60,225 nucleotides of DNA from IMG/VR virus record IMGVR_UViG_3300043331_001563, positions 1 through 60,225 of that record; one strand, given 5' to 3'. The notes beneath the pieces were generated by a model. It searched no databases, had not been told where the DNA came from, and saw only the letters and a list, made by a program, of their open reading frames with translations. The position numbers and the translations under genes were made by a program. This document shows, piece by piece, positions 1 through 7,667 of the stretch. How positions within the stretch are numbered: the first letter of the stretch is position 1; the number at the start of each line of letters is the position of its first letter. Source of the stretch: a virus.

Positions 1-1171
1 GCTCAAGCCACGCCTCGCACGACGCGTGGTGGTCGGGCTGCACCGCCCAGCCGGTCCACAAGTTCAGCGTGTCACCGGTCTCCTCCTGGCCGGGCCGACA
101 GTCGACGAACCGGTAGTTGCGGCGCCGCGGGTCCGCCAGCCATAGCTTGGCACGCGACACGCGCTTGCCTTCACCATCGATGGCATAGTCCGTGGCGTAC
201 GCACGCGTGAAGTCCTCAGTTAGCTGAAAGTCGATGACTTCGCCGGGCTTGACGTCGGTGCGCGCAATACGAAACTTGCCGCTAGTGATGACGGCGAAAC
301 GGTCGTTGTACTCGAGCAGCGCCGTCGTCGCCTCGGAGCCCATTAATTGCTGAATCTGGCGAACAACCTGCTCCTCCCGTGACTGTTCAATCAGCCGCCC
401 GGCGCCGGTTATCTTCTCTCCAGCCTCACCGCGCTTGTAGGTGTTGCGCAAGGTCTTGATGCGGGTCGCGTCGCGGTCACCCTGGAAGTCCATCACAGCC
501 TGAATGAGCTGCTCCGCCTCAGTTAGGCTCCATTCATATTGGAACAGCATCCCGGACAGGTGCTTGTTGTACTCGTTGCGGCTGCCCTCGTTCCACAGGT
601 GGCGAGCGATCAGCACGGCGATGGCCGTCTTCTTTGCACACCAGATCAGCTCAGCCGCGGACGATACGGACGGCTCGGAGCGCAGCGTCTCACTCCACCA
701 GATAAGCTCGCCAGTGTCCTCGTGCAAGCTGCCGGGCATCACGGTCTGATAGCCGCCGTCGCCGCGCAGCTCCAGGATCGTGTCGTCGGTCTTCGGGTCA
801 ATGAAGCGAACCCACTTGAAGGTCGGTTCCGGTATAGTGTAGAGAAAGTGAGAGGACGGCTTGCTCTTGCGACCGAATTTTGCCTTGGTCAGCGGAAAGA
901 AGGTATTAGCGAAGTACGTGGCCTCCAGGCAATCGAGGTCGAGGTCGATTGGTCCTTTTTGCACCGGGCCGGTCACGATGCCGACGCCGTATCTGTTATT
1001 ACGCCACATCAAGTCATCAGGAGGGACGTATTCAGGGTTGGTGTACGCACGACTGACGGCAGCTTTGCTACGGTGGTGGAGCATGACGGGCTTGAAGCCG
1101 TTCGAACGAATCCAATGCAGCGTCTGCATTACTTGGTCGGACGAGCCGCCGGTCTCGTGTTGACGAGGCAT
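1..1171 (-). CDS. Primase-polymerase (AEP/Prim-Pol type), C-terminus beyond left edge
   Basis: The reading frame is open from an ATG at 1171 to the left edge (390 codons). AGGGAGG lies 9 nt before the start. The N-terminal half resembles bifunctional primase-polymerases of the archaeo-eukaryotic primase superfamily: an acidic metal-binding motif (IDLDLD, residues 75-80), an S-x-H nucleotide-binding motif (SSH, 106-108), and the region ELRGDGGYQTVMPGS (134-148), which matches the third core motif of Prim-Pol domains. Such proteins start DNA synthesis at the phage fork and often continue into a D5-type helicase, which would lie outside the window. PrimPols are known in Z-genome phages such as S-2L. 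It is the last visible gene of the leftward group. Family assignment is from motifs only. Confidence 0.8.
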   Translation of the reverse strand, partial: MPRQHETGGSSDQVMQTLHWIRSNGFKPVMLHHRSKAAVSRAYTNPEYVPPDDLMWRNNRYGVGIVTGPVQKGPIDLDLDCLEATYFANTFFPLTKAKFGRKSKPSSHFLYTIPEPTFKWVRFIDPKTDDTILELRGDGGYQTVMPGSLHEDTGELIWWSETLRSEPSVSSAAELIWCAKKTAIAVLIARHLWNEGSRNEYNKHLSGMLFQYEWSLTEAEQLIQAVMDFQGDRDATRIKTLRNTYKRGEAGEKITGAGRLIEQSREEQVVRQIQQLMGSEATTALLEYNDRFAVITSGKFRIARTDVKPGEVIDFQLTEDFTRAYATDYAIDGEGKRVSRAKLWLADPRRRNYRFVDCRPGQEETGDTLNLWTGWAVQPDHHASCEAWLE

Positions 1172-1203
1172 AAGCAAATTCCTCCCTGTGCTGTTGTGGT
1201 AGA

Positions 1204-1419
1204 CTAAGCTGCGGATGAAAGTTGAGCGACGCGGGCGCGAAGCTCGCGTAATTCCTTCCGTTCGTCGCGCATGCGGCCCAATGTTCTAAGTCGAATGCAT
1301 TCGACGCAGGCGCAGTTGAACACGTAGCGCTCGCTGACGTGACCTTTCGAGCACGGTCGGCCGGTGTAGTAGCGCTTTTGGCCTAGGTTTCGGGCGGAAC
1401 TTCGGGATATCAGAAGCAT
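1204..1419 (-). CDS. Small zinc-ribbon-like protein (71 aa)
   Basis: Starts at ATG 1419 behind a GGAGGGG sequence 8 nt upstream. Residues 15-42 contain a YYTGRPCSKGH...CACVEC arrangement, with Cys and His pairs suited to binding one zinc ion. This pattern is common at the N-terminus of phage HNH-associated zinc-finger proteins, but no HNH motif follows. The C-terminal third is a charged, probably coiled helix. It lies just upstream of the primase-polymerase, separated by 32 nt, and is probably co-transcribed with it. A nucleic-acid-binding role is inferred. Confidence 0.65.
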   Translation of the reverse strand: MLLISRSSARNLGQKRYYTGRPCSKGHVSERYVFNCACVECIRLRTLGRMRDERKELRELRARVAQLSSAA

Positions 1420-1530
1420 CTAAAATTCCCCTCCGGAACGCAGGAGTTTTGTAGATACTGGAGGCTAGCACGGCCCCTTGAAGGGGTCAAGTGAAAACTC
1501 TCGAAGGCCATAATTCCCATCTAAAATTCC
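1417..1530. repeat. 13 bp direct repeat pair (catctaaaattcc)
   Basis: Identical 13 bp copies lie at 1417-1429 and 1518-1530. The first spans the start codon and leader of the 1204-1419 gene. The second spans an ATG of a 36-codon minus-strand frame that lacks a ribosome site, so it may be a remnant duplication or a binding site. Confidence 0.5.
1462..1490 (-). promoter_or_regulatory. Putative leftward sigma70-type promoter with palindrome
   Basis: Read on the minus strand: TTGACC at 1490-1485, a 17 nt spacer, TAGCCT at 1467-1462, upstream of the 1419 and 1171 genes. The box and spacing match the other leftward promoters proposed in this window. The spacer overlaps a perfect palindrome (CCCCTT-G-AAGGGG) that could be an operator. 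Confidence 0.45.
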
Positions 1531-1842
1531 ACCAAACCACTCTGGACCACTCTGCGTCGATGCCCGTCCGACGGGCGTCTGTGTGGTTTGTGGCGTCTAC
1601 GGGGTCTACTCCCCACTCCGGGGACGGACCCTTTTTTTCTTTAACTTCTTCTTCTTCTAAGGAAGGAAGGGGTAAAAACCACTCTGACCGCACGTAGGCC
1701 CGTCGGACGGGGCTTGAGCGCGTGTGGCTTCAAATATTCCACCCGCACAGGCCAAGATGTAGTTTACCTTTCGTTCACGTTTGGAACTTGGCGGGTTCTG
1801 TGGTGTTGACGGAACGTCGCGCGCTGTTCCGTGGGTCTGCCA

Positions 1843-1872
1843 TTGCGCGAGACGCGCGACGCGTGGTATAAA
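1843..1872 (+). promoter_or_regulatory. Putative rightward promoter before terminase genes
   Basis: TTGCGC at 1843-1848 and TATAAA at 1867-1872 with an 18 nt spacer, 36 nt before the terminase small-subunit start. It is the best sigma70-like pair on this strand in the intergenic region. Strength is uncertain because the -35 box matches only four of six bases. Confidence 0.35.
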
Positions 1873-1907
1873 CGCAAAGACCTTGTAGGACAGGACAACG
1901 CGCGTAC

Positions 1908-2399
1908 GTGAGGACTCAAACCCGCCATCGAATGCCGCGACCTCCACGAGCGTTCGGCCAGAAGGAATCGCCGGAGATAAAGGCGCTCATCCTGGACGGC
2001 TTGCGACTCAGCATGTCGATTTCAAAAGCTGCGGAACGCGCGGGTGTGTCGCGCGCAACGGCGTTTAAGTGGAGGTCGGAGGACCCGGCTTTCGCGACGG
2101 CGTGGGTTGACGCGGTGGAGGACGGAGTCGACCGGCTCGAGGACGAGGCGATTCGGCGTGCACACGACGGCACGACCCGGCCGGTGTTCTTCAAGGATAC
2201 GCAGGTCGGTGAGATTCGTGAATACAGCGACACGCTGATGACGTTGGTGTTGCGAGGCAAGCGGCCGAAGGTCTATAAGGAGCGGCTTGAGCACACGGGT
2301 GCGGATGGCGGTCCAATTGAGACGCGGTCGTTGACCAAGGAAGAGGCGTTGGCGAAGTTGAAGGAACTGGGCCTGCCGACGCGCATCTTTAACAAGTAG
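1908..2399 (+). CDS. Terminase small subunit
   Basis: A 163-residue protein with a helix-turn-helix near the N-terminus (about residues 30-60, SISKAAERAGVSRATAFKWR), followed by a helical region and a basic segment (RGKRPKVYKERLEHTGADGG) typical of phage terminase small subunits. It would bind the packaging site on concatemeric DNA and load the large subunit encoded at 2757. The GTG start at 1908 has only a weak purine stretch upstream; ATG 1932 is an alternative that keeps the HTH intact. Confidence 0.8.
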   Translation: MRTQTRHRMPRPPRAFGQKESPEIKALILDGLRLSMSISKAAERAGVSRATAFKWRSEDPAFATAWVDAVEDGVDRLEDEAIRRAHDGTTRPVFFKDTQVGEIREYSDTLMTLVLRGKRPKVYKERLEHTGADGGPIETRSLTKEEALAKLKELGLPTRIFNK

Positions 2400-2412
2400 G
2401 TGAGCTGCGTTA

Positions 2413-2583
2413 ATGGTGCAGGACATTCGTCTAGTACCGCGGGAAGTGCAAGATGTACGAGTGCCAAAGCGCCCGGTTGACGTGCGCGACGGGTTGGTCG
2501 TACAGGACGTGCGCACTGTGATGCAAGTGCAGGACGTGCGCATCGTAACGCAAGTGCAGGACGTGCGAGAATCACGAGAGTGA
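2413..2583 (+). CDS. Short repetitive ORF (VQDVR repeats)
   Basis: An ATG-started 56-codon frame with AGGTGAG 8 nt upstream. The product is almost entirely a repeated VQDVR-type motif (five clear copies plus a partial one). It sits between the terminase subunits, 13 nt after the first, and ends 10 nt before the next start. The underlying DNA is itself repetitive, so this may be an iteron-like site whose reading frame happens to be open. No family recognised. Confidence 0.4.
   Translation: MVQDIRLVPREVQDVRVPKRPVDVRDGLVVQDVRTVMQVQDVRIVTQVQDVRESRE
2416..2567. repeat. Iteron-like 14 bp repeats between terS and terL
   Basis: Copies of GTGCAGGACGTGCG or close variants begin at 2416, 2446, 2500, 2527 and 2554, with a partial copy near 2476. 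Spacing is 27 or 30 nt. The last two lie in an identical 18 bp block (2523-2540 and 2550-2567). The position beside the terminase genes fits a packaging-recognition site. Confidence 0.55.
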
Positions 2584-2593
2584 GGAGGCAGTG

Positions 2594-2785
2594 ATGGCTG
2601 AGGACAGCTTGCTTGTTGAGGCGAAAGTGCGTGAAGTGATGCAACGCACGACGCTGGAAGTGGAAGGAAGTTATCGTCCACATTTACCGGGCTCGGCGCT
2701 GAACCGGAAGTTGACCCCGACCGGGGTGAATCAGTTGTTCAAGGCACTAGCCGACCATGGAATCACTTTCGCTAGCAAACCTTGA
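2594..2785 (+). CDS. Hypothetical protein (63 aa)
   Basis: Starts at ATG 2594 behind GAGGAGG. The end overlaps the terminase large-subunit start by 29 nt, so the two are translationally linked. Composition is mixed and charged; residues 25-63 (HLPGSALNRKLTPTGVNQLFKAL) look like a small helical domain. Not recognised; packaging-related by position only. Confidence 0.6.
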   Translation: MAEDSLLVEAKVREVMQRTTLEVEGSYRPHLPGSALNRKLTPTGVNQLFKALADHGITFASKP

Positions 2786-4217
2786 CCCGGCGCGAGCGCA
2801 AGAAGCCTTATTCGCGCTTGAGCAGTTGGCAGCGCACGAGGCGCGCGAGGAGTTCTGGGCCTACCGTCAGTTCATGAATCCCAACTTTACGTTCGGGTGG
2901 TGGCAGCGCGACGTGGCACACGAGCTACAGTCGTTTTCGGAACGATTCCTAGAGGGAAAGCGACCAAAGCTCGTGCTGGAGGCCCCGCCGCAGCACGGCA
3001 AATCGATGCAAGTCATCGATTTCATCGCTTGGATGATCGGTTCGCTGCCGTGGCTGAAGGTCATCTACGCCTCGTTCTCGGACCGGTTGGGTGTGCGGGC
3101 AAACCTGCGGCTGCAGCGGGCGCTCGACAGCCAGCGTTACCAGAAAATCTTTCCGTCCACAAAGCTTAACTCCGCTAACGTGGTGACCGTGTCATCTCAG
3201 TATCAGCGTAACCGTAATATGCTCGAGTTTGTCGGCCAGGAGGGGTCGTTCCGCAACACGACCATTCTCGGTGCGGTGACTGGCGAAGGACTTGATCTCG
3301 GCGTGGTGGACGACCCGATAAAGGGGCGGGAGAACGCTAACAGCCCGGCGATTCGTGACAAGACGTGGGACTGGTTTACGGACGACTTCTTTACGCGCTT
3401 CTCGGAAGATGCGGCGCTGCTTATTATTCTGACGCGCTGGCACCTGGACGACCCGGTCGGGCGGCTGTTCGATCACTTCGGGCCTGATCAAGTGCGGGTG
3501 TTGCGATACCCGGCGCTGGCCGAGAAGGATGAACAACACCGCAAAAAAGGTGAGCCGCTGTTTCCGGAGCTAAAGTCGAGAGCGTTCCTGCTTGAACGCA
3601 TGCAGCTGATGACGAAGTCGAGCTGGGAGTCGCTGTATCAGCAGAACCCGATTGTGGTCGGTGGAGACTTGTTCCCGATAGAACGGTTTGTCATCAAGCC
3701 GCACCAGCCACTTGCTAAAGATATAGTGAAGAGTGTAAGATACTGGGATAAGGCTGGAACAATTGATGGGGGCGCATACACGGCGGGAGTGTTGATGCAC
3801 CAACTCAAGGATAAGCGATTTGTCGTCGGCGACGTGGTGCGAGGGCAGTTTGGCGCACGCGAGCGTGAGATCCGAATAAAGCAGACGGCACAGGTCGATA
3901 CGCAACGGGTCGAGATTTGGGTCGAGCAGGAGCCGGGCTCGGGCGGCAAGGAGAGCGCGGAGCGGACGATTGCCAATCTTGCCGGGTTCAAGGTGAGGGC
4001 CGACAAGGTGACGGGTGCGAAAGAGACGCGGGCCGAACCGTACGCGGCGCAGGTGCAAGGCGGTAATGTAGAGTTGGTGGCGAGCAACTGGATACGGCCG
4101 TTCCTGGACGAGCATGAAATGTTTCCGAACGGGAAGTACAAGGATCAGGTTGACGCGGCGGGCGGTGCGTTCGCCAAGCTGGCCGGGTCACGTTACACGC
4201 TTGAAAACGTGTTCTGA
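2757..4217 (+). CDS. terL: Terminase large subunit
   Basis: A 486-residue packaging motor and nuclease. Walker A-like motif APPQHGKS lies at residues 76-83, Walker B as LGVVDDP around 183-188, and the C-terminal RNase H-like nuclease begins around residue 328 (RYWDKAG) with later acidic residues (EQEPGSGGKES). ATPase and nuclease halves are both intact and length is normal for the family. It would cleave concatemers and pump DNA through the portal encoded 14 nt downstream. Confidence 0.93.
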   Translation: MESLSLANLDPARAQEALFALEQLAAHEAREEFWAYRQFMNPNFTFGWWQRDVAHELQSFSERFLEGKRPKLVLEAPPQHGKSMQVIDFIAWMIGSLPWLKVIYASFSDRLGVRANLRLQRALDSQRYQKIFPSTKLNSANVVTVSSQYQRNRNMLEFVGQEGSFRNTTILGAVTGEGLDLGVVDDPIKGRENANSPAIRDKTWDWFTDDFFTRFSEDAALLIILTRWHLDDPVGRLFDHFGPDQVRVLRYPALAEKDEQHRKKGEPLFPELKSRAFLLERMQLMTKSSWESLYQQNPIVVGGDLFPIERFVIKPHQPLAKDIVKSVRYWDKAGTIDGGAYTAGVLMHQLKDKRFVVGDVVRGQFGAREREIRIKQTAQVDTQRVEIWVEQEPGSGGKESAERTIANLAGFKVRADKVTGAKETRAEPYAAQVQGGNVELVASNWIRPFLDEHEMFPNGKYKDQVDAAGGAFAKLAGSRYTLENVF

Positions 4218-4231
4218 CGGAGGGTGACGCC

Positions 4232-6052
4232 GTGGCGTCTAATATTCGCAAGATGCACCCGCGGATTGCCCGCTCCTTCCTGTACGACAGTTTAGTTAAC
4301 TTGACGACCAGTCTTGGGACGTCGCTCGACAAGACTATTGAGAATCAGTTCGCTCTGAACTTACTAGACAAGGGGCAGCTCGACAATGCTTATCGCGGCG
4401 ACTGGGTGGCGCGCAAGGCAATCGACATTCCGGCGAAGGATTCGACGCGCGCGTGGCGCGCGTGGCAGGCGAAGCCGGACCAAATAGAGCAAATCGAGGC
4501 GGAAGAGAAGCGGCTTGGCATTCAACAAAAGCTGATGCTAGTGCAGCGCTGGGCGCGATTATATGGGGGCGCGGCGCTCGTCATCGGGCTGGGCGACGAC
4601 CCGACGCAAGAATACAACCCGGAGCGGGTGTCGCGCGGTGGGCTGAAGTTCGTGCATGTGGTGACACGGCATAACATCTCGACCGGTGAGATAAATTGGG
4701 ACGTGACGAGCGAGTTCTACTCGCGTCCAAAGTATTACACGGTGACTGACCAGACGGGCGGGTTGCCGACCAACATTCATCCGTCGCGCGTCATTCCGTT
4801 TGTCGGCGCTGAATTGCCTGACCCGGCGTTGACGTCGGACGGCTGGGGCGACTCGATTCTGCAGGCAGTGGACGACGCGATCAAGAATGTGGCATCGACG
4901 ACACAGAATAGCGCGCTCCTGGTGTCAGAGGCCAAGACCGATGTGGTCCGCATCCCGGACCTGATGACCAACATTTCGACGCAGGAATACAAGAACCGGC
5001 TGACGGCTCGATTTCAATATGCTAACGTTGCAAAGTCGGTCATTAACACGCTTATCCTCGATAAGGAGGAAGAGTGGCAGCGAATTCAGACCGACTTTTC
5101 GCAACTTCCTGAACTGTTGCGCGTTTACATTCTCATCGTGTCGGGCGCGGTGGACATTCCGGCGACGCGGTTCTTAGGGCAGTCACCGGTTGGGCTCAAC
5201 TCGACGGGTGAGAGCGATACTCGCAACTACTACGACCAGATTAGCGCGGAGCAGCACACGCGCATTTCGCCGACCATTGTTCGCCTTGATGACCTCATTA
5301 TTCGCTCGGCGACCGGTGGGCGCGACCCTAATATTTTCTACAATTGGAACCCGCTTTGGCAGCTGTCGGATTCGGAGAAGGCAGTTATCGCCGTGCAAAA
5401 GGCAACCGTCTTCAAGATCGACTATGAGGCGGGGTTGATAGACTTGGAGGCGTTGCGCATCGGGCGCCAGAACCAGTTAATTGAGGATGGCACGTACCCA
5501 GGGCTTGAGGGTGCAATTGAAGAAGCCGAGAACATGGAGGTTGAAGAGCCGGAAGAGCTGGACGAGGACCTCGAGGAAGAGGAAGTCGTAGACGCTCGAG
5601 CACAGGCGCGCGACGCAAAGCCACGGTCGCTGTACGTGCGGCGCGACGTGGTCAACACGAGCGAAATTCTTGCGTGGGCACGGGCGCAAGGCTTTCGGAA
5701 CATCGAGGACGGGCTGCACGTTACGATTGCCTATTCCCGTCAGCCGGTCGACTGGCTGAAGGTCGGGGAGCCGTTTGCAGGTAGTAAGGACGGTAGAATG
5801 GAAATTGCGCCGGGCGGGCCGCGGCTGGTGGAGGAGTTGGGTACAGAAGGCGCGTGCGTGCTGATGTTCGGCTCGAGCGAGTTGTGCTGGCGCCACGAGG
5901 ATATCAAGCGCTCGGGGGCATCGTGGGACTTTGAGGACTATCAACCGCACATAACGATTTCGTACGATGCGGGTATTGACATTCGCAATGTCGAGCCGTA
6001 CCGTGGCAAGATCATGTTGGGGCCAGAAATCTTCGAGGAAGTGGAGGGTTAA
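4232..6052 (+). CDS. Portal protein (DUF1073 type) with C-terminal 2H phosphoesterase domain
   Basis: GTG start after CGGAGGGTG. The first ~450 residues match the DUF1073 portal family: the dodecameric ring through which DNA enters. An acidic linker (about 425-455) leads to a C-terminal domain with two H-x-T motifs, H496-V-T498 (LHVTIAYS) and H573-I-T575 (PHITISYD), the catalytic signature of 2H phosphoesterases. The same fold and motif pair occur in Acb1, which degrades CBASS cyclic nucleotides; database families link DUF1073 and Acb1-like proteins. Whether this domain is enzymatic or anti-CBASS is inference. At 606 residues it is longer than a plain portal because of this domain. Confidence 0.85.
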   Translation: MASNIRKMHPRIARSFLYDSLVNLTTSLGTSLDKTIENQFALNLLDKGQLDNAYRGDWVARKAIDIPAKDSTRAWRAWQAKPDQIEQIEAEEKRLGIQQKLMLVQRWARLYGGAALVIGLGDDPTQEYNPERVSRGGLKFVHVVTRHNISTGEINWDVTSEFYSRPKYYTVTDQTGGLPTNIHPSRVIPFVGAELPDPALTSDGWGDSILQAVDDAIKNVASTTQNSALLVSEAKTDVVRIPDLMTNISTQEYKNRLTARFQYANVAKSVINTLILDKEEEWQRIQTDFSQLPELLRVYILIVSGAVDIPATRFLGQSPVGLNSTGESDTRNYYDQISAEQHTRISPTIVRLDDLIIRSATGGRDPNIFYNWNPLWQLSDSEKAVIAVQKATVFKIDYEAGLIDLEALRIGRQNQLIEDGTYPGLEGAIEEAENMEVEEPEELDEDLEEEEVVDARAQARDAKPRSLYVRRDVVNTSEILAWARAQGFRNIEDGLHVTIAYSRQPVDWLKVGEPFAGSKDGRMEIAPGGPRLVEELGTEGACVLMFGSSELCWRHEDIKRSGASWDFEDYQPHITISYDAGIDIRNVEPYRGKIMLGPEIFEEVEG

Positions 6053-6055
6053 AAG

Positions 6056-6349
6056 ATGCCGTCATCGGGTTTTCCTCAAATTGCCTCCTTTGAGAGATGG
6101 CGGCTACCCTGCCGGTCCCGTTTCCTCCCGGCGTGCAAAGGACCGGCAGGGTTCATCTTCGTGTTGCTGCTGTTGTCTGCGCCAGCGATGGCGCAGACTT
6201 CGTGCGCGCAGCTCGATTCGTTGCGACCGCTGCAGCACATGTTTACTGCGGCGCAGGTGGCGCAGGCACACGCGTGGTACGCGCGCAATTGCAGCTCAGG
6301 CAGTGACCGTATTCGTTCGGCCCCACGTAAGAAAAAGGCACGAAAATGA
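6056..6349 (+). CDS. Small secreted protein (97 aa)
   Basis: ATG 6056 follows GGAGGG. After an unusually long polar N-terminus comes a hydrophobic core and cleavage-like site (FIFVLLLLSAPAMAQ, about 34-48), a mature part with two cysteines, and a basic C-terminus. The 5' part of the frame is made by a strong inverted repeat (6106-6152), so the true start could be internal at a non-standard codon. No family recognised. Its stop overlaps the next start (ATGA). Confidence 0.5.
   Translation: MPSSGFPQIASFERWRLPCRSRFLPACKGPAGFIFVLLLLSAPAMAQTSCAQLDSLRPLQHMFTAAQVAQAHAWYARNCSSGSDRIRSAPRKKKARK
6106..6152. repeat. Perfect 13 bp inverted repeat after portal gene
   Basis: ACCCTGCCGGTCC at 6106-6118 pairs perfectly with 6140-6152 around a 21 nt loop. 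A second, weaker stem (CTCAAA/TTTGAG) lies just before it. No T-run follows, so it is more likely an mRNA-stability or attenuation structure than a classical terminator. Confidence 0.55.
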
Positions 6350-7062
6350 ATCTGATAGGGCTTGGGCGGCGACGACCTCCAGATAGATCGAAGGATCTCG
6401 ACTACCTGATTCGTAAGGCACCGACTGCGAAGACTTCCCGCATGTGGTCGTCACCGGGCGTGCTCGACCAGGGCGGCACGGCGCAGTGCGTCGCATACTC
6501 GGGCTTCAAGTATCTTACTTCAGGGCCAGTCATCAACCGGCGCCCGCGTGAGACGCCGCGTCAGCTTTACCGCGAATGTCTGCTCGTTGATGAGTGGCCG
6601 GGTGAGGACTGGGATGGCGGCACGTCGGTGCGAGCGCTGTTCAAGGTATTTCAGCGGCTTGGCTACGTTAGCGAATATCGCTGGGCGTTTGATTGCGAAA
6701 CGGTCGTAAATCACATCTTGACGACCGGGCCGGTAGTGATGGGCACGACGTGGTATACGAACATGTCGATGCCGCACAACAAGACCGGTTACGTGGAGCT
6801 GACGGGGCGTGGCGACGAGGGCCACGCGTGGCTCGCCTTGGGCGCTAATTGTAAGCGTAAGAATCCGAATGGAACGATTGGCGCTTGTCGCGGGCTTAAT
6901 TCATGGGGTGATAGGTGGGGTCAACAGGGCCGGTTTTGGATCACGTTTGACGACCTGGACCGACTCATCCAGGAGGACGGAGAGGCGTGCGTCGCGACTG
7001 AGATTAAGATTGCGGCGCTCGAGGCGTACGAAGCGAACGAGGAAGACCGGGTCATTGTGTGA
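6346..7062 (+). CDS. Papain-like (C1-type) cysteine protease
   Basis: A 238-residue protein with all papain-family active-site elements in order: oxyanion Gln42 and nucleophile Cys48 (LDQGGTAQCVAYS), His160 (EGHAWLALG) and Asn185 with the typical NSWGDRWGQQGRFWI context. No signal peptide and almost no pro-region, so it would be active in the cytoplasm, inside the head, or as injected cargo. It lies between portal and head morphogenesis genes. The prohead protease is probably the separate DUF2213 protein at 15363, so this one's substrate is unknown. Confidence 0.8.
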   Translation: MNLIGLGRRRPPDRSKDLDYLIRKAPTAKTSRMWSSPGVLDQGGTAQCVAYSGFKYLTSGPVINRRPRETPRQLYRECLLVDEWPGEDWDGGTSVRALFKVFQRLGYVSEYRWAFDCETVVNHILTTGPVVMGTTWYTNMSMPHNKTGYVELTGRGDEGHAWLALGANCKRKNPNGTIGACRGLNSWGDRWGQQGRFWITFDDLDRLIQEDGEACVATEIKIAALEAYEANEEDRVIV

Positions 7063-7088
7063 TTGGCCCGCAACAAAGGAGGAAAGTC

Positions 7089-7232
7089 ATGGCCAAAGCT
7101 ACCAAGTCCCGTGGACCGGCGAAAGTGAAGTATAGCAACCCGAAAGCCCGCAAGAAGCTCGAAATCAAGCGGGCCAAGCAACGTCAGCAGGAGCGGCTGC
7201 AACCACCGCCTCGGAGAAAGCGTGGTTACTGA
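7089..7232 (+). CDS. Small basic protein (47 aa)
   Basis: ATG 7089 behind AGGAGG. Nearly half the residues are Lys, Arg or Gln (many KAR and RQQ stretches), so it should bind nucleic acid or pack beside it. No hydrophobic segment. It overlaps the next small frame by 11 nt. Unrecognised. Confidence 0.55.
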   Translation: MAKATKSRGPAKVKYSNPKARKKLEIKRAKQRQQERLQPPPRRKRGY

Positions 7233-7317
7233 AACGACGGGTCTCGTATTCTGGCTGCTGGTCTGGTCGCTGTTCATCGTGGCGGCGGCTATTTCAGCTT
7301 GGGAAATGTTCACTTAA
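7222..7317 (+). CDS. Very small single-pass membrane protein (31 aa)
   Basis: GTG start with GGAG 8 nt upstream. The product is essentially one transmembrane helix (LVFWLLVWSLFIVAAAISAW). It sits in a tight run of small genes; the following start has its own AGGAGG. Size makes the call tentative. Confidence 0.45.
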   Translation: MVTETTGLVFWLLVWSLFIVAAAISAWEMFT

Positions 7318-7330
7318 CAGGAGGTTAGCA

Positions 7331-7609
7331 ATGGCTGAACCGGAAGCGCCCAAGGGCTCGGGCAATCCCGTCAAGGATTTTTTTGACCGGCTGTGGCACG
7401 ACGCGCAAAGCTCGGTGTCGAAGGCGCCGCGACCGTTCAAGCCTGCGTTTACGGACCCAGAGGTCCAGGTGCTGGCCGAGATCGTTCATCACCAGATGAT
7501 CGGCAACCTGTACACTGACGAGGAATGGACCAAATACCCGAAGGAGTGGACCAAGCATTTCGGGCCTCCCGTCAAAGGCGTGCGCGGGCCGTTTACCGGG
7601 AAGAGCTGA
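7331..7609 (+). CDS. Hypothetical protein (92 aa)
   Basis: ATG 7331 behind AGGAGG with good spacing. Soluble and proline-rich, with WTKYPKEWTKHFGPP near the C-terminus and no cysteines or membrane helices. Not recognised. Placed between portal and head morphogenesis genes. Confidence 0.6.
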   Translation: MAEPEAPKGSGNPVKDFFDRLWHDAQSSVSKAPRPFKPAFTDPEVQVLAEIVHHQMIGNLYTDEEWTKYPKEWTKHFGPPVKGVRGPFTGKS

Positions 7610-7667
7610 CGCGATTTCCGGTCAGGGGGTTGGTGGGCAACTGGGCGGAAAGAAGGAGCCTAGAATT

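Larger units (their letters stand above)
1420..1907. other. Divergent intergenic region, candidate control region or origin
   Basis: No convincing gene lies here. The region separates leftward replication genes from rightward structural genes. It holds a 13 bp direct repeat (1417-1429 and 1518-1530), two related short hairpins (GCCCGTC-c-GACGGGC near 1563-1577 and CCCGT-cgg-ACGGG near 1699-1711), three copies of CCACTCTG, a pyrimidine run then a purine run (about 1629-1676), and an inverted repeat GGAAC/GTTCC near 1811-1830. Promoters face both ways. Origin or packaging function is inference. Confidence 0.5.

Noticed and set aside
539-1207. Rightward open frame of 222 codons
   Set aside because: It is antisense to the primase-polymerase, which has a ribosome site and recognisable motifs; no rightward start signal or family.
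1410-1520. 36-codon minus-strand frame starting at the second 13 bp repeat
   Set aside because: It lacks a ribosome site and runs through the promoter and the start of the 1204-1419 gene.
2022-2681. Leftward 219-codon frame across the terminase small subunit and repeats
   Set aside because: Shadow of the terS and repeat region; Arg/Ser-rich translation without a domain.
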